Positions 48,669-58,063 are shown, counted from the first letter of the stretch. The stretch: 64,000 bases of DNA from Pandoraea iniqua (GCF_902459685.1 NZ_CABPSF010000002.1:868001-932000); one strand, 5' to 3'. Notes: generated by a model not told the origin, from the letters alone. A program made the numbers and translations.

Positions 48669-49844
48669 TTACTTGCTGAGCGTGCGCATCGCCGTCTCGA
48701 GGCCGGCGAGGGTAATCGGGTACATCCGGTTCGCGAAGAGCTGGCGAATCACCGAAATCGATTGCCGATACTGCCATAGCGCCTCGGGCTCCGGGTTGAG
48801 CCACGCGTGCTTGGGGAAGCGATCGATGAAGCGGCGCAGCCAGACGGCACCCGCTTCCTTGTTGTTGTATTCCACCGAGCCGCCCGGTTGCAGCACTTCG
48901 TAGGGGCTCATGGTGGCGTCGCCCACAAAGATCAGCTTGTAGTCGGGCGGGTACTTGCGCAGCACGTCCCACGTGTCGAAGCGTTCGTTATGACGCCGCC
49001 GGTTCTGCCGCCACAGATAGTCGTAGACGCAGTTGTGGAAGTAGTAGAACTCAAGATGCTTGAATTCGGATTTGGCCGCAGAGAACAGCTCTTCGGTACG
49101 CGCAATGTGGTCGTCCATCGAGCCGCCCACATCGAGCAGCATCAGCACCTTCACATTGTTGTGGCGTTCCGGCACGAGCTTGAGATCGAGCCAGCCGGCG
49201 TTGGCCGCGGTCGCGCGGATCGTATCGTCCAGATCGAGCTCTTCGGCGGCGCCTTCGCGCGCGAACTTGCGCAGGCGGCGCAGCGCCACCTTGATGTTGC
49301 GCGTGCCGAGTTCGACCGTGTCGTCGTAATCGCGATAGCTGCGTTGATCCCACACTTTGACGGCCGTGCGGTTGCCGTTGCTCTCGCCGCCGATGCGAAT
49401 GCCCTCGGGGTTGAAGCCGCCATTGCCGAACGGCGACGTGCCGCCAGTGCCGATCCATTTGCTGCCGCCTTCGTGACGGCCTTTCTGTTCGTCGAACAGT
49501 TCCTTCAGGCGCTCCATGAGCTTGTCGAGGCCGCCCAGCGCCTGAATGCGCGCCTTGTCTTCGGGCGAGAGCTCGCGCTCCATGCGCTTCTTGAGCCAGT
49601 CGAGCGGCACTTCGCCGGAGGCATCCACCAACTGCTGCACGCCCTTGAAGTACGCGCCGAACGCCTGATCGAACTTGTCGTAGTGCTTCTCGTCCTTCAC
49701 GAGCGAGAGCCGCGCCAGATAGTAGAACTCGTCGAGCGAGGGCGCGATGACCTGACGTTGCAGCGCTTCGAGCAACGTCAGGTATTCCTTGACCGAAACG
49801 GGCAGCTTGGCCGCGCGCAGGGTGTAGAAGAAGTCGATCAGCAT
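48669..49844 (-). CDS. VWA domain protein (CoxE-like), partner of MoxR
   Basis: A 391-residue soluble protein of the CoxE/YehP-like group. The N-terminal half is helical and charged (ERLKELFDEQKGRHEGGSKW); the von Willebrand A domain begins near residue 230, with the metal-site motif DVGGSMDD (D238, S242), where a glycine replaces the first serine of the usual DxSxS. As far as I recall, members of this group share that variant. VWA/MoxR pairs act as chaperone-like systems that mature metal-containing or multi-subunit enzymes. It starts 13 bases after the MoxR gene. Confidence 0.9.
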   Translation of the reverse strand: MLIDFFYTLRAAKLPVSVKEYLTLLEALQRQVIAPSLDEFYYLARLSLVKDEKHYDKFDQAFGAYFKGVQQLVDASGEVPLDWLKKRMERELSPEDKARIQALGGLDKLMERLKELFDEQKGRHEGGSKWIGTGGTSPFGNGGFNPEGIRIGGESNGNRTAVKVWDQRSYRDYDDTVELGTRNIKVALRRLRKFAREGAAEELDLDDTIRATAANAGWLDLKLVPERHNNVKVLMLLDVGGSMDDHIARTEELFSAAKSEFKHLEFYYFHNCVYDYLWRQNRRRHNERFDTWDVLRKYPPDYKLIFVGDATMSPYEVLQPGGSVEYNNKEAGAVWLRRFIDRFPKHAWLNPEPEALWQYRQSISVIRQLFANRMYPITLAGLETAMRTLSK

Positions 49845-49857
49845 GACGGTGGCGCGC

Positions 49858-50700
49858 TTACCGGTTGGCGCGGTTCATGAAGACGAGGCGCTCGAACAGA
49901 TGCATGTCCTGTTCGTTCTTGAGCAGGGCACCGGCGAGCGGGGGGATGGCCAGCTTGTTGTCGGCGCTGCGCAGCGCGTCGGGGCCGATCTCTTCGGCCA
50001 TCAGCAGCTTGAGCCAGTCGATCAGCTCCGAGGTCGACGGCTTCTTCTTCAGGCCGGGAATCTCGCGCACTTCGAAGAACGTCGCCATCGCGGCATTGAC
50101 CAGTTCATGGCGAATGTTCGGGAAGTGCACGTCGATGATCGACTGCATCGTCGACGGATCGGGGAACTTGATGTAGTGGAAGAAGCAGCGGCGCAGGAAG
50201 GCGTCGGGCAGTTCTTTCTCGTTGTTCGACGTGATGATCACGAGCGGCCGGTGGCGCGCTTTCACGAGCTGGCGCGTCTCGTAGACGTAGAACTCCATGC
50301 GGTCGAGTTCGCGCAACAGATCGTTCGGGAATTCGATGTCCGCCTTGTCGATTTCGTCGATGAGCAGCACCGTCTGTTGCTCGGCCTCGAACGCCTGCCA
50401 GAGCACACCCTTGACGATGTAGTTGGCGATGTCGCGCACGCGCTCGTCGCCCAGTTGCGAATCGCGCAGACGCGAGACGGCGTCGTATTCGTAGAGGCCT
50501 TGCTGTGCCTTGGTGGTCGACTTCACGTGCCATTGCAGCAGCGGCATGTCGAGCGCCGCGGCGACTTCTTCGGCCAGCATGGTCTTGCCGGTGCCGGGTT
50601 CGCCTTTGATGAGCAGGGGGCGTTGCAGGGTGGCCGCCGCGTTCACCGCGAGTTTGAGGTCGTCGGTGGCGACGTACTGGGAGGAGCCTTCGAAGCGCAT
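49858..50700 (-). CDS. MoxR-family AAA+ ATPase
   Basis: A 280-residue ATPase. Walker A is GEPGTGKT at residues 33-40, Walker B is VLLIDEIDKAD, and sensor 1 is VIITSNNEKELPDAFLRRC with the arginine finger. I use MRFEGSSQ at 50700, because the frame upstream is not conserved. It is the first gene of a MoxR-VWA unit. MoxR ATPases help assemble or activate protein complexes; the target here is unknown. Two periplasmic cytochromes are encoded divergently. Confidence 0.92.
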   Translation of the reverse strand: MRFEGSSQYVATDDLKLAVNAAATLQRPLLIKGEPGTGKTMLAEEVAAALDMPLLQWHVKSTTKAQQGLYEYDAVSRLRDSQLGDERVRDIANYIVKGVLWQAFEAEQQTVLLIDEIDKADIEFPNDLLRELDRMEFYVYETRQLVKARHRPLVIITSNNEKELPDAFLRRCFFHYIKFPDPSTMQSIIDVHFPNIRHELVNAAMATFFEVREIPGLKKKPSTSELIDWLKLLMAEEIGPDALRSADNKLAIPPLAGALLKNEQDMHLFERLVFMNRANR

Positions 50701-50981
50701 TGTCAGAGCCGTCCGCAAACAGCCGGCCAACCGGCCGGGCAGGGAAAAACTTCAGTATAAGACAATGCACATACGGCTCGCTGGCGCTTTCAAAATGTCT
50801 TGCCGCATCAACAGCTTGCGAAAAAACTTCGGAGAACTGTGCGGGTCAGCCCCGAGTTTGCGCATTGGGGGGTGTGGGTTACAATCGATTGCTTTTTTCA
50901 CGGGTCGTCTGCCTTGGAGTCGGGACGGCGACCTGCGTGTTGCGGGCCGGTATTCCAACCAAAAACGTTCCCAAGAAGACC

Positions 50982-51338
50982 ATGAAAAAGTTCCTCACGA
51001 TGATGGCGCTGGCGCTCGGCAGCACGTCGCTCACCGCGCTTCATGCGGCCGAACTCAAGCCCAATCCCGAGGCGGCAAAGGACAAGGTCGCCATGTGTAT
51101 TGGCTGCCACGGCATTCCCGATTATCGGACCGCGTTTCCCGAGGTGTATCACGTGCCCCGGATCGGCGGACAGAATGCCAAGTACATCGAAAATGCCCTG
51201 AAGGAGTACGCCAAGGGCGATCGCAAGTTCCAGACGATGCATGGCATCGCAGCCACGTTGACCGAGCAGGACATCGTCGACATTGCCGCGTACTACGCGG
51301 CGCAAACGGCGTCGACGCCGGTCAATCCCCAGAAGTAA
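50982..51338 (+). CDS. Periplasmic c-type cytochrome (class I, c553-like)
   Basis: A 118-residue monoheme cytochrome. A signal peptide (residues 1-23, ending LHAAE) precedes the heme site CIGCH at 39-43; the axial methionine is probably in KFQTMHGIAATL. The fold ends with EQDIVDIAAYYAAQ, the usual C-terminal helix. The start at 50982 gives a normal signal peptide; upstream in-frame ATGs do not. It is followed 25 bases later by a second cytochrome gene, so they form an operon. They could pass electrons to a terminal oxidase; no oxidase is nearby. Confidence 0.92.
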   Translation: MKKFLTMMALALGSTSLTALHAAELKPNPEAAKDKVAMCIGCHGIPDYRTAFPEVYHVPRIGGQNAKYIENALKEYAKGDRKFQTMHGIAATLTEQDIVDIAAYYAAQTASTPVNPQK

Positions 51339-51363
51339 AACGTGCGTGGCTGAGGAGAACACG

Positions 51364-51777
51364 ATGAAGCATTCGATGGCAAAGGCCGCACTCGCGGCGT
51401 CCCTGGCGCTCGGCGCCACGCTGGCCGGTCTGACCGGTGCCGCTCATGCTGCGGGCAATATCGCCAACGGCAAGGCACTCGTCGACAAGGGCATGTGCGT
51501 GAGCTGCCACGGCGCGAACCTGAACGCACCGATCACGCCGGAGTATCCGAAGCTGGCAGGGCAGTACGCCGACTATGTGTACAACGCGCTGCGGGCGTAT
51601 CAGAACGAACAGAGTCTCGTCTTCGGGCGTAGCAACGCCATCATGAAGACGCAGGTGATGTCCAACCCGGCAACGATCGGCAAAGACGGCAAGCCGCGTC
51701 CGTTCACCTCGCAAGAGCTGAAGGACATGGCCGCGTATATCGAGTCGCTGCCCGGCGATCTGGTCACCAAGAAGTAA
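51364..51777 (+). CDS. Periplasmic c-type cytochrome (class I)
   Basis: A 137-residue monoheme cytochrome with a signal peptide (cleavage near AHAAG, residues 28-31) and heme site CVSCH at 45-49. Methionines in AIMKTQVMSNPATIG include the probable axial ligand, and KDMAAYIESLPGDL is the C-terminal helix. It pairs with the preceding cytochrome; together they resemble the two halves of diheme cytochrome c4 encoded separately. A terminator follows at 51842. Confidence 0.92.
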   Translation: MKHSMAKAALAASLALGATLAGLTGAAHAAGNIANGKALVDKGMCVSCHGANLNAPITPEYPKLAGQYADYVYNALRAYQNEQSLVFGRSNAIMKTQVMSNPATIGKDGKPRPFTSQELKDMAAYIESLPGDLVTKK

Positions 51778-51841
51778 GGCGGGATAGCTGAATAGCGGCG
51801 TGGCGACGTAGCGAAGTTACGCGGCGTCGTTCAGAAAGCAA

Positions 51842-51875
51842 AAAACGACGGTTGCCTCACGGCATCCGTCGTTTT
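51842..51875. terminator. Bidirectional terminator
   Basis: AAAACGACGG and TGCC pair with GGCA and CCGTCGTTTT around TCAC, with one T-T mismatch (stem 14 bp). It lies between the converging cytochrome and DUF1841 genes. Confidence 0.88.
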
Positions 51876-51940
51876 CTTCGTTCTTGTCGTTCTTGCCACG
51901 CCTGCCGCGCTTGTCGTTGTTATGCTGCGCGCTGGGCAAC

Positions 51941-52372
51941 TTAACGCGAGGCTTGCTGCTCGATGCGTTGCAGATAGGCGTCGGAATCGGGCGGCTGGCC
52001 GCTGCGCTGCGCTTCCCACAGCGTTTGTCCCAGACACTCCATGATGCGGTGCTGCGCTTCGTGCGGGGAGTCGAGGCGGTTGGTCAGCTTCTCGTACGCA
52101 GCGCGAATGCCGGGCGGCTGATCGATCGAGACCTGTTCGCTGATCGCCAAGTGCATCGACAGGTGCAGGAACGGGTTGGTCTGGCCGCCTTCGGGCGAGT
52201 AGTCGCGCGCGCTGGCTTCTTCGGTGTCGCCCAACGCGTCGTGGTATTCCGGATGTTCGTTGATCCAGTCGGCGGCAATCGTTTCGAGCGGCGTGAGGAT
52301 GTTGCCGTCGCGTTGCTTTTGCCAAGTCGTGCAGAAAAATTGCCGCACTTCATCGCGGCTGGGATTGAACAT
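51941..52372 (-). CDS. DUF1841 family protein
   Basis: A 143-residue soluble protein of the DUF1841 family ([20 protein letters not shown] at the start, then [18 protein letters not shown] and [20 protein letters not shown]). The family is common in beta- and gamma-proteobacteria and has no assigned function. Start at 52372 by similarity; an upstream extension is not conserved. Divergent from the EamA transporter gene. Confidence 0.87.
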   Translation of the reverse strand: MFNPSRDEVRQFFCTTWQKQRDGNILTPLETIAADWINEHPEYHDALGDTEEASARDYSPEGGQTNPFLHLSMHLAISEQVSIDQPPGIRAAYEKLTNRLDSPHEAQHRIMECLGQTLWEAQRSGQPPDSDAYLQRIEQQASR

Positions 52373-52434
52373 GGGGACTCCGTGGGGTTCTCGTGACGCC
52401 AAACAGGCCGTATTGTCGCTCAATTCGCTTAATC

Positions 52435-53370
52435 ATGTCGCAGAGCCCCCAATCCTCCGCTATGCCTGCCACCGTCCAAAATGCCCGCCCGCCATCGGCT
52501 TGGGGCGGTATCGCGTTGATCGCGGTATCCGCGTCGGCATTCGGGGCGATGGCGATCTTCGCGCGTGCGGCCAGCGCGTCCGGCGCGGATCTCTTCGCCA
52601 TGCTGCTGTTCCGGTTCTTCGTGGCGGCGCTATTGCTGCTCGTCTGGTGCCGGGTGCGGCGGGTGACCTTCCCGTCGCGGCGGCAATCGCTCGGTATCGC
52701 GTTGATGGGCGGCATCGGCTACGTGGGGCAGTCGTTGTGCTACTTCGGCGCACTGCAATACGCGCAGGCGTCGCTGGTCGCGTTGTTGCTCTATCTCTAT
52801 CCGGTTTTCGTCACGGTGCTGGCGGCCATCTTTCTGCACGAGCGCCTGACGCCCGTGAAGCTCGGCGCGCTGCTGTTGTGCTCGCTCGGCACCGCGCTCA
52901 CCGTGGGCGGCGGGCAGGGGCAGCCGCTCGGCATGGCGCTGGCCGTGGGGTCGGCGCTGATCTACTCGTGCTACATCGTGGTCGGGGCGAAGCTCACGCG
53001 CGGCGTGGATCCTCGCGCGACCGCGACCCTCGTGTGTCTGGCCGCCACCGTCTCATTCAGTGCGATGGCGCTGGTCCGTACCGGGCAGGGGCTGTCGCTG
53101 CACTGGCCGGCGAATACGGGCGGCTGGGCGGCGCTGGTGGCGATTGCCGTGTGTTCCACGGTCATCGCCATCCTGACCTTCTTTGCCGGCTTGCAGCGCC
53201 TTGGCGCCGGGCGTGCGTCCATGCTCTCCACGCTGGAGCCCGTCGTTACGGTGTTGCTCGCGGCCATGCTGCTAGGCGAAACGCTCACCGCCGCGCAGCT
53301 CGGCGGCGGCGTCCTGATTCTGGCCGGTGTGCTCTGGTTGTCGGCCCGAGGCTCGGCGGCCGCGTCCTGA
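52435..53370 (+). CDS. EamA/DMT-family transporter
   Basis: A 311-residue membrane protein with ten helices in two EamA repeats: [20 protein letters not shown] in helix 1-2, [20 protein letters not shown] closing the first repeat, and [20 protein letters not shown] in the second. Likely an exporter of amino acids or other metabolites. The start is uncertain: ATG 52435 or ATG 52462, both ahead of the first helix. Single gene, not obviously linked to its neighbours. Confidence 0.87.
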   Translation: MSQSPQSSAMPATVQNARPPSAWGGIALIAVSASAFGAMAIFARAASASGADLFAMLLFRFFVAALLLLVWCRVRRVTFPSRRQSLGIALMGGIGYVGQSLCYFGALQYAQASLVALLLYLYPVFVTVLAAIFLHERLTPVKLGALLLCSLGTALTVGGGQGQPLGMALAVGSALIYSCYIVVGAKLTRGVDPRATATLVCLAATVSFSAMALVRTGQGLSLHWPANTGGWAALVAIAVCSTVIAILTFFAGLQRLGAGRASMLSTLEPVVTVLLAAMLLGETLTAAQLGGGVLILAGVLWLSARGSAAAS

Positions 53371-53516
53371 AATCGCTGGTTCCGGCGGGCGCGCCGCGAA
53401 TTTTGTCTCGCCAGCGACGGTCGCCGGGCAACGGTACAATCGCCGTTCGCTTTATGTGTCGCCACACGTCTTCGCTACACGCTTTAATTTGCGCTTCATT
53501 ACCCGAGGTCATTGCC

Positions 53517-54110
53517 ATGAGCACTATCGCCAAAGAATCCATCGCCCAACTGTTCACCGACGCACGAACCCACAATGAGTGGCTCGACAAGCCGGTCAGC
53601 GACGAGACGTTGCGTGAGCTGTACGACCTCGTGAAGTGGGGCCCGACGTCGGCCAACACGACGCCCGCGCGCATCGTGTTCGTCAAGAGCGCCGAGGCGA
53701 AGGCCAAGCTGATCGAATGCATGGCACCGGGCAACGTCGAAAAGACGCGTACGGCACCGGTGACGGCGATCATCGCCTTCGATCTGAAGTTCTACGAGCA
53801 CCTGCCGAAGCTGTTCCCGAACGGTGCCGAAAAGATGGTGCCGATGTTCTCGGGCGACGCCGCCAAGGCCGCCGGTGCTGCGCACATGAACAGCTCGCTG
53901 CAAGGCGGCTACTTCATTCTCGCCGCCCGCGCGCTGGGCCTCGACACTGGCCCGATGGCCGGTTTCGACGCACAGAAGGTCAACGACACGTTCTTCGCCG
54001 GCACCGAGTGGCGCGTGAACTTCATCTGTAACCTCGGCTACGGCGATCACGCCAAGCTGTTCCCGCGCAACCCGCGTCTGTCGTTCGACGAAGCGGCTCG
54101 CATCATCTGA
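53517..54110 (+). CDS. Nitroreductase-family protein (RutE-like malonic semialdehyde reductase)
   Basis: A 197-residue flavoprotein. It begins with [20 protein letters not shown] and has the RutE/HadB-type pattern [51 protein letters not shown] and [16 protein letters not shown]. In E. coli RutE reduces malonic semialdehyde formed from uracil. No other rut genes are in the window, so its substrate here is uncertain. A GAGG site precedes the ATG. A longer open frame that runs in from upstream passes through unrelated sequence. Confidence 0.87.
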   Translation: MSTIAKESIAQLFTDARTHNEWLDKPVSDETLRELYDLVKWGPTSANTTPARIVFVKSAEAKAKLIECMAPGNVEKTRTAPVTAIIAFDLKFYEHLPKLFPNGAEKMVPMFSGDAAKAAGAAHMNSSLQGGYFILAARALGLDTGPMAGFDAQKVNDTFFAGTEWRVNFICNLGYGDHAKLFPRNPRLSFDEAARII

Positions 54111-54233
54111 TTTTTCTGACGTGCCGGCGCGACCGGCATGGCTTCGGAAGATCAAAACAAAACGGGCGCTCCCTGCGATGGGAGCGCCCGTTTTGCATGG
54201 CGGGTGCCGGTATTGCGTTGGCTTCGGCCGTCT

Positions 54234-54878
54234 TCAGTTTTTCGGCGCGGGCGTCTTCGGACGGAAGTCGCAGAGCGGCTCGATGGCGCAATGCCAGCAC
54301 TCGGGCTTGCGCGCCTTGCAGACGTAGCGGCCGTGCAGGATCAGCCAATGATGAGCGTCGTGCCTGAATTCGCGCGGGATGACCCGCTCCAGCGCCAGTT
54401 CGACGGCCAGCGGGTCTTTGCCCGGTGCCAGACCGGTGCGGTTGGCCACGCGGAAGATATGCGTATCGACCGCAATCGTGTCTTCGCCGAAGGCCGTGTT
54501 GAGTACCACGTTGGCCGTCTTGCGGCCGACGCCCGGCAGCGCTTCCAGCGCTTCACGCGAGCGAGGCACTTCGCCGCCATGCAGATCGAGCAACATCTGG
54601 CACGTCGCGATGACGTTTTTCGCCTTGGTACGATACAGGCCGATCGTCTTGATGTAATCGGACACGCCGGCTTCGCCGAGCGCCAGCATCTTCGCGGGCG
54701 TGTTCGCCACGGCGTACATCTTGCGGGTGGCCTTGTTGACCGAGACATCGGTTGCCTGCGCCGACAGCAGCACGGCGATGAGCAACTCGAAGGGCGACGT
54801 GTACTCGAGCTCCGTCGTGGGGTTCGGGTTGAGTTGCTGCAACGTCTCGAACAGGGCTCGGCGTTTGGCGTCGTTCAT
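54234..54878 (-). CDS. nth: Endonuclease III (DNA glycosylase/AP lyase)
   Basis: A 214-residue base-excision repair enzyme acting on oxidised pyrimidines. The helix-hairpin-helix LPGVGRKTANVVL holds the catalytic K120, with D138 in AVDTHIFRV, both at the E. coli positions. The [4Fe-4S] cluster ligands are C187, C194, C197 and C203. It follows rsxB by 68 bases on the same strand, recalling the rsx-nth operon of gamma-proteobacteria. Confidence 0.97.
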   Translation of the reverse strand: MNDAKRRALFETLQQLNPNPTTELEYTSPFELLIAVLLSAQATDVSVNKATRKMYAVANTPAKMLALGEAGVSDYIKTIGLYRTKAKNVIATCQMLLDLHGGEVPRSREALEALPGVGRKTANVVLNTAFGEDTIAVDTHIFRVANRTGLAPGKDPLAVELALERVIPREFRHDAHHWLILHGRYVCKARKPECWHCAIEPLCDFRPKTPAPKN

Positions 54879-54946
54879 GATGGCGGCGTGGGCGGTGGCG
54901 GCTTGGCTAAGCTTGTTGGCGGTGTGGCGCGTCGCGGCAAGGCGGT

Positions 54947-55828
54947 TTATGGCTTGTCTGGCGTCTTGTCTTGCTCGTCGGACGTACCGGTCAGGCTCAG
55001 GCGCTTGCGACGCGCTTCGGCTTCGTCGATCTGTGCCTGCACTTCGGCGGACACGTTCTCGGTGTTCTTCGGCCCCAAACCCTGTTCGGCGAGAGCGGCC
55101 TTCTTCTGCCGGGCACGTTCCAGCGCAGCCTGAATGATGGCCTGCTTGCGGGCGGCGGCAGCGGCAGCAGCATCTTCTGCGGCGGGTGGGGTCGCGGCGG
55201 CGGTTGCCGGCGTTGTCTCGCCCTGCGGGGCCGTCGAGGCAGTGGCGGCGTCCGGCGCGGCGGGGGCTGTCGGTGCCACGCGTGCCGCGCGGGCGGCCAG
55301 ACGGGCTTCGCGCTCGGCCTTGTCCTTCGCGAGACGGGCCTGATGCCCCTCGAAATGCACGCGGGCTTCGTCGGCCTGCGTGGCCGACCACGCGTCCCAG
55401 CCGGTGCGCTCGCCGGTGACCGGCACCATCTCGATGCAGTCGACGGGGCAGGGCGGCACGCACAGGTCGCAGCCCGTGCAGCGGTCTTCGATCACGGTGT
55501 GCATGAGCTTGGCGGCACCGACGATAGCGTCGACCGGGCAGGCTTGCAGGCAGAGCGTGCAGCCGATGCACAGCGATTCGTCGATGACGGCACGCGGGCG
55601 CGGGCGTTCGACGCCGTTCTCGGGGTTGAGCGGGATCACCGGACGGCCGAGCAGCTTCGCCAGACGTGCAACGCCTTCGGCACCGCCCGGCGGACACTGG
55701 TTATAGCTGGCCTGCCCGCTGGCGATGGCGTCGGCATACGGCCGGCAACCGGCGTAACCGCACTTGGTGCACTGCGTCTGGGGCAATAGGGCATCGATGC
55801 GCTGCGCGAGCGCGTTGACTTCGGACAC
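54947..55828 (-). CDS. rsxB: RsxB/RnfB-like iron-sulfur protein with long C-terminal extension
   Basis: A 293-residue ferredoxin-like protein. C20, C23, C28 and C45 form the Fe-S domain typical of RnfB; two 4Fe-4S ferredoxin motifs follow (C87, C90, C93, C97 and C117, C120, C123, C127). It lacks the N-terminal membrane helix of RnfB, so it is likely soluble. Residues about 155-293 are an Ala- and charge-rich extension. None of rnfA, C, D, G or E is present, so it is not part of an Rnf pump here. It may supply electrons to nth or another enzyme; that is inference from its neighbour only. Confidence 0.9.
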   Translation of the reverse strand: MSEVNALAQRIDALLPQTQCTKCGYAGCRPYADAIASGQASYNQCPPGGAEGVARLAKLLGRPVIPLNPENGVERPRPRAVIDESLCIGCTLCLQACPVDAIVGAAKLMHTVIEDRCTGCDLCVPPCPVDCIEMVPVTGERTGWDAWSATQADEARVHFEGHQARLAKDKAEREARLAARAARVAPTAPAAPDAATASTAPQGETTPATAAATPPAAEDAAAAAAARKQAIIQAALERARQKKAALAEQGLGPKNTENVSAEVQAQIDEAEARRKRLSLTGTSDEQDKTPDKP

Positions 55829-55892
55829 GTCTTTGTGGGGGATTCGGCGAAAAACGAATTATCCTGCATTTTGCGGAAACACTGAAACCGTT

Positions 55893-55901
55893 GTGCCATA
55901 A
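55893..55901 (+). promoter_or_regulatory. Candidate extended -10 promoter for the TetR gene
   Basis: TGC-CATAAT matches an extended -10 element, 30 bases before the TetR start. No strong -35 box is visible, which extended -10 promoters tolerate. Confidence 0.4.
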
Positions 55902-55930
55902 TTCCGCCCGTTGAGAACGACCGGCCGATC

Positions 55931-56569
55931 ATGACGACGCCAGAAACCAAGATCAAACGGGACCCCGAGCGTACCCGCCAGCGAATTCTGGCAGCTGCGA
56001 TCGAGGAGTTTGCCGAGAGGGGTTCGAGCGGCGCGCGCGTGGACAGTATTGCGCGCCGAGCGGACATCAATGAACGCATGCTCTATTACTACTTCGGCAA
56101 TAAGGACCAGCTCTATCTGGCGGTGCTCGAAGAAGTCTATGGAGAATTCAATCGCGCCGAACACGCGCTCAAGCTCGATGCGCTGCCCCCGCTCGACGCG
56201 GTCGCGGCGTTGGCCCACTTCGTGTGGGACTACTACGCCGAGCACCCGGCGCTGATCCAGCTCATCAACAACGAGAACCTGCACGAAGCGAAGTCGATGC
56301 GTCAGTCGACCGAAATTCGTCAGCAAGTCTCGCCGATCGTGGAATTGCTCGCGGAAACGCTCAAGCGCGGTGAAGTGAGCGGGGAGATTCGCACCGGCAT
56401 CGATCCGGTCAATCTTTACGTGACGATCTCGGCGATGGGCTATTACGTGATGTCGAACCGCCACACGCTGTCCATCGTCATGGGCCGCGACGTGATGGCC
56501 GACGACACGCGCAAGACGTATTCGGCGTTCAACACGCAGGTGCTGATCGATTCGCTGCGCGCCCGCTGA
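55931..56569 (+). CDS. TetR/AcrR-family transcriptional regulator
   Basis: A 212-residue repressor. The helix-turn-helix is at residues about 15-62 (RILAAAIEEFAERGSSGARV, then INERMLYYYFGNKDQLYLAV). The C-terminal ligand domain has the pattern ALAHFVWDYYAEHPALIQLI of the TetR group that includes NicS-like regulators. It is divergent from rsxB and convergent with phaZ, so its target is not clear from position. A long terminator follows. Confidence 0.9.
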   Translation: MTTPETKIKRDPERTRQRILAAAIEEFAERGSSGARVDSIARRADINERMLYYYFGNKDQLYLAVLEEVYGEFNRAEHALKLDALPPLDAVAALAHFVWDYYAEHPALIQLINNENLHEAKSMRQSTEIRQQVSPIVELLAETLKRGEVSGEIRTGIDPVNLYVTISAMGYYVMSNRHTLSIVMGRDVMADDTRKTYSAFNTQVLIDSLRAR

Positions 56570-56588
56570 GTTTTTGCATCGTTGGACA

Positions 56589-56636
56589 ATGAAAAAACCG
56601 CCGTGTGGGCCGAAGCTCACACGGCGGTTTTTTGAT
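56589..56636. terminator. Bidirectional terminator between TetR and phaZ
   Basis: AAAAAACCGCCGTGTG (56592-56607) and CACACGGCGGTTTTTT (56618-56633) pair perfectly; inside them GGC and GCT extend the stem, with one G-U pair, to a CGAA loop. T-tracts on both strands. Confidence 0.95.
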
Positions 56637-56657
56637 ATCGACTGACCGCTACCCTGA

Positions 56658-57899
56658 TCAGCTGTTCTTGGCGATGAAGTCGCGGATCTGCGGGTAGATC
56701 ACGTTGCGCCAGCGGCTGCCCGAGAAGATCCCGTAGTGGCCGCACGCCGGTGCCGTGAAGTGCGCCCGGCGCTTGGCCGGAATGCCCGTGCACAGCTCGT
56801 GCGCGGCCTGCGTCTGGCCGCTGCCCGAAATGTCGTCCAGTTCGCCTTCGATGGTGAAGAGCGCCGTGGTCTTGATGTCCTGCGGACGCACGCGCTGCCC
56901 CGACACATCCCACGTGCCGCTCGCCAGACTGAAGTCCTGAAACACCGTCTTGATGGTGTCGAGGTAGTACTCGGCGGCCATGTCGAGCACGGCGTTGTAC
57001 TCGTCGTAGAAGCGGCGGTGCGAGTCGGCGTCATCGCTGTCGCCGCGCATCAGGTCCAGATAGAAATCCCAGTGCGACTTCAGATGGCGGTCCGGATTCA
57101 TCGCGACAAACCCGGCGTGTTGCAGGAAGCCGGGGTAGACGAGACGGCCCGAGCCCGGATAGTTAGCCGGCACCGCATGAATCACGTGATTCTCGAACCA
57201 CTCGTACGACTTGTTCGTGGCGAGCGAGTTGACCGATGTCGGGCTCTTGCGAGCGTCGATCGGGCCACCCATCATCGTCATGGTCTTGGGCGTTTTCTCG
57301 CCGTTCGAGGCCATCAGCGAAATCGCGCCGAGCACCGGCACGGTCGGCTGGCACACCGAAATCACATGCAGGTTTTCGGCGCCGATGTGGCGAATGAATT
57401 CCTGAATGTAGGCGACGTAGTCGTCCAGATGGAACGCGCCGTCTTCGAGCGGGACCATGCGGGCGTCGACCCAGTCGGTGATGTAGACCTTGTGGTCTTT
57501 GAGCAGCGTCGTGACGGTATCGCGCAACAGCGTGGCGTGATGGCCCGACAGCGGGGCGACCACCAGAACCACCGGGTCGTCCTTGAGCTGGCCGACGGCG
57601 CTGGCGTCATCCGCGTAGCGCTTGAAGCGCAGCAGCCGGCAGAAGGGCTTCTCCATCGCGGTCATTTCGACGACCGGAATGTTGTGCCCGTCGACTTCGA
57701 CGGCTTTGATGTTGAATTCGGGCTTTTCGTAATCCTTGCCGAGCCGGTAGAGCAACTCGTAGCCGGCGGCAATGCGGGGGGCGCCGGGCATCATAGCGAG
57801 CAGGCTACCCGGGTTGACGAAAGTGGTAGCGGCCGCTTTGGCCCACGTGGTGAGGGGATTCAACCACGCGCGGTTGTACTCGTGAATCTGATACAGCAT
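56658..57899 (-). CDS. phaZ: Intracellular polyhydroxybutyrate depolymerase
   Basis: A 413-residue enzyme that mobilises stored PHB. The alpha/beta-hydrolase active site is SVCQP with the nucleophile at C183, the position described for PhaZa1 of Ralstonia eutropha; the other regions VVAPLSGHHATLLRDTVTTL and APACGHYGIFSG, with the catalytic histidine, are present. No signal peptide. I use MLYQIHEYNRAW at 57899, the family's usual N-terminus. The 5' region carries two adjacent inverted repeats (57972-58041). No phaC or phasin genes are in the window. Confidence 0.95.
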   Translation of the reverse strand: MLYQIHEYNRAWLNPLTTWAKAAATTFVNPGSLLAMMPGAPRIAAGYELLYRLGKDYEKPEFNIKAVEVDGHNIPVVEMTAMEKPFCRLLRFKRYADDASAVGQLKDDPVVLVVAPLSGHHATLLRDTVTTLLKDHKVYITDWVDARMVPLEDGAFHLDDYVAYIQEFIRHIGAENLHVISVCQPTVPVLGAISLMASNGEKTPKTMTMMGGPIDARKSPTSVNSLATNKSYEWFENHVIHAVPANYPGSGRLVYPGFLQHAGFVAMNPDRHLKSHWDFYLDLMRGDSDDADSHRRFYDEYNAVLDMAAEYYLDTIKTVFQDFSLASGTWDVSGQRVRPQDIKTTALFTIEGELDDISGSGQTQAAHELCTGIPAKRRAHFTAPACGHYGIFSGSRWRNVIYPQIRDFIAKNS

Positions 57900-57971
57900 G
57901 TTGTGTGCCCTGAGGCGAGTGATGGAGGCAATTATGCAACCGTTTATCGCGGCTGTGCAACGCAGCATAAC

Positions 57972-58041
57972 CCTGATGTATGGCATTTCCGCATCAGGAC
58001 GATAGTTTTAGCTTATTCGACCCATTGTTATAAACTATCGT
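57972..58041. promoter_or_regulatory. Two adjacent inverted repeats upstream of phaZ
   Basis: CCTGATG (57972-57978) and CATCAGG (57992-57998) form the first, with a 13-base spacer. Immediately beside it ACGATAGTTT (57999-58008) and AAACTATCGT (58032-58041) form a perfect 10-base repeat with a 23-base spacer. They lie 73-142 bases upstream of phaZ and before the tyrB terminator, so they fit operators for phaZ. Confidence 0.6.
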
Positions 58042-58063
58042 TGTTGCGGCGCAACATAATCAG

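Noticed and set aside
52224-54110. One 628-codon frame joining the EamA region to the nitroreductase
   Set aside because: Only the last 197 residues (from 53517) match a family; the upstream part is an out-of-frame reading of the EamA gene, so this is not a fusion.
54234-55697. One 487-codon minus-strand frame joining rsxB and nth
   Set aside because: The first 270 codons read rsxB out of frame; nth begins at its own ATG at 54878.
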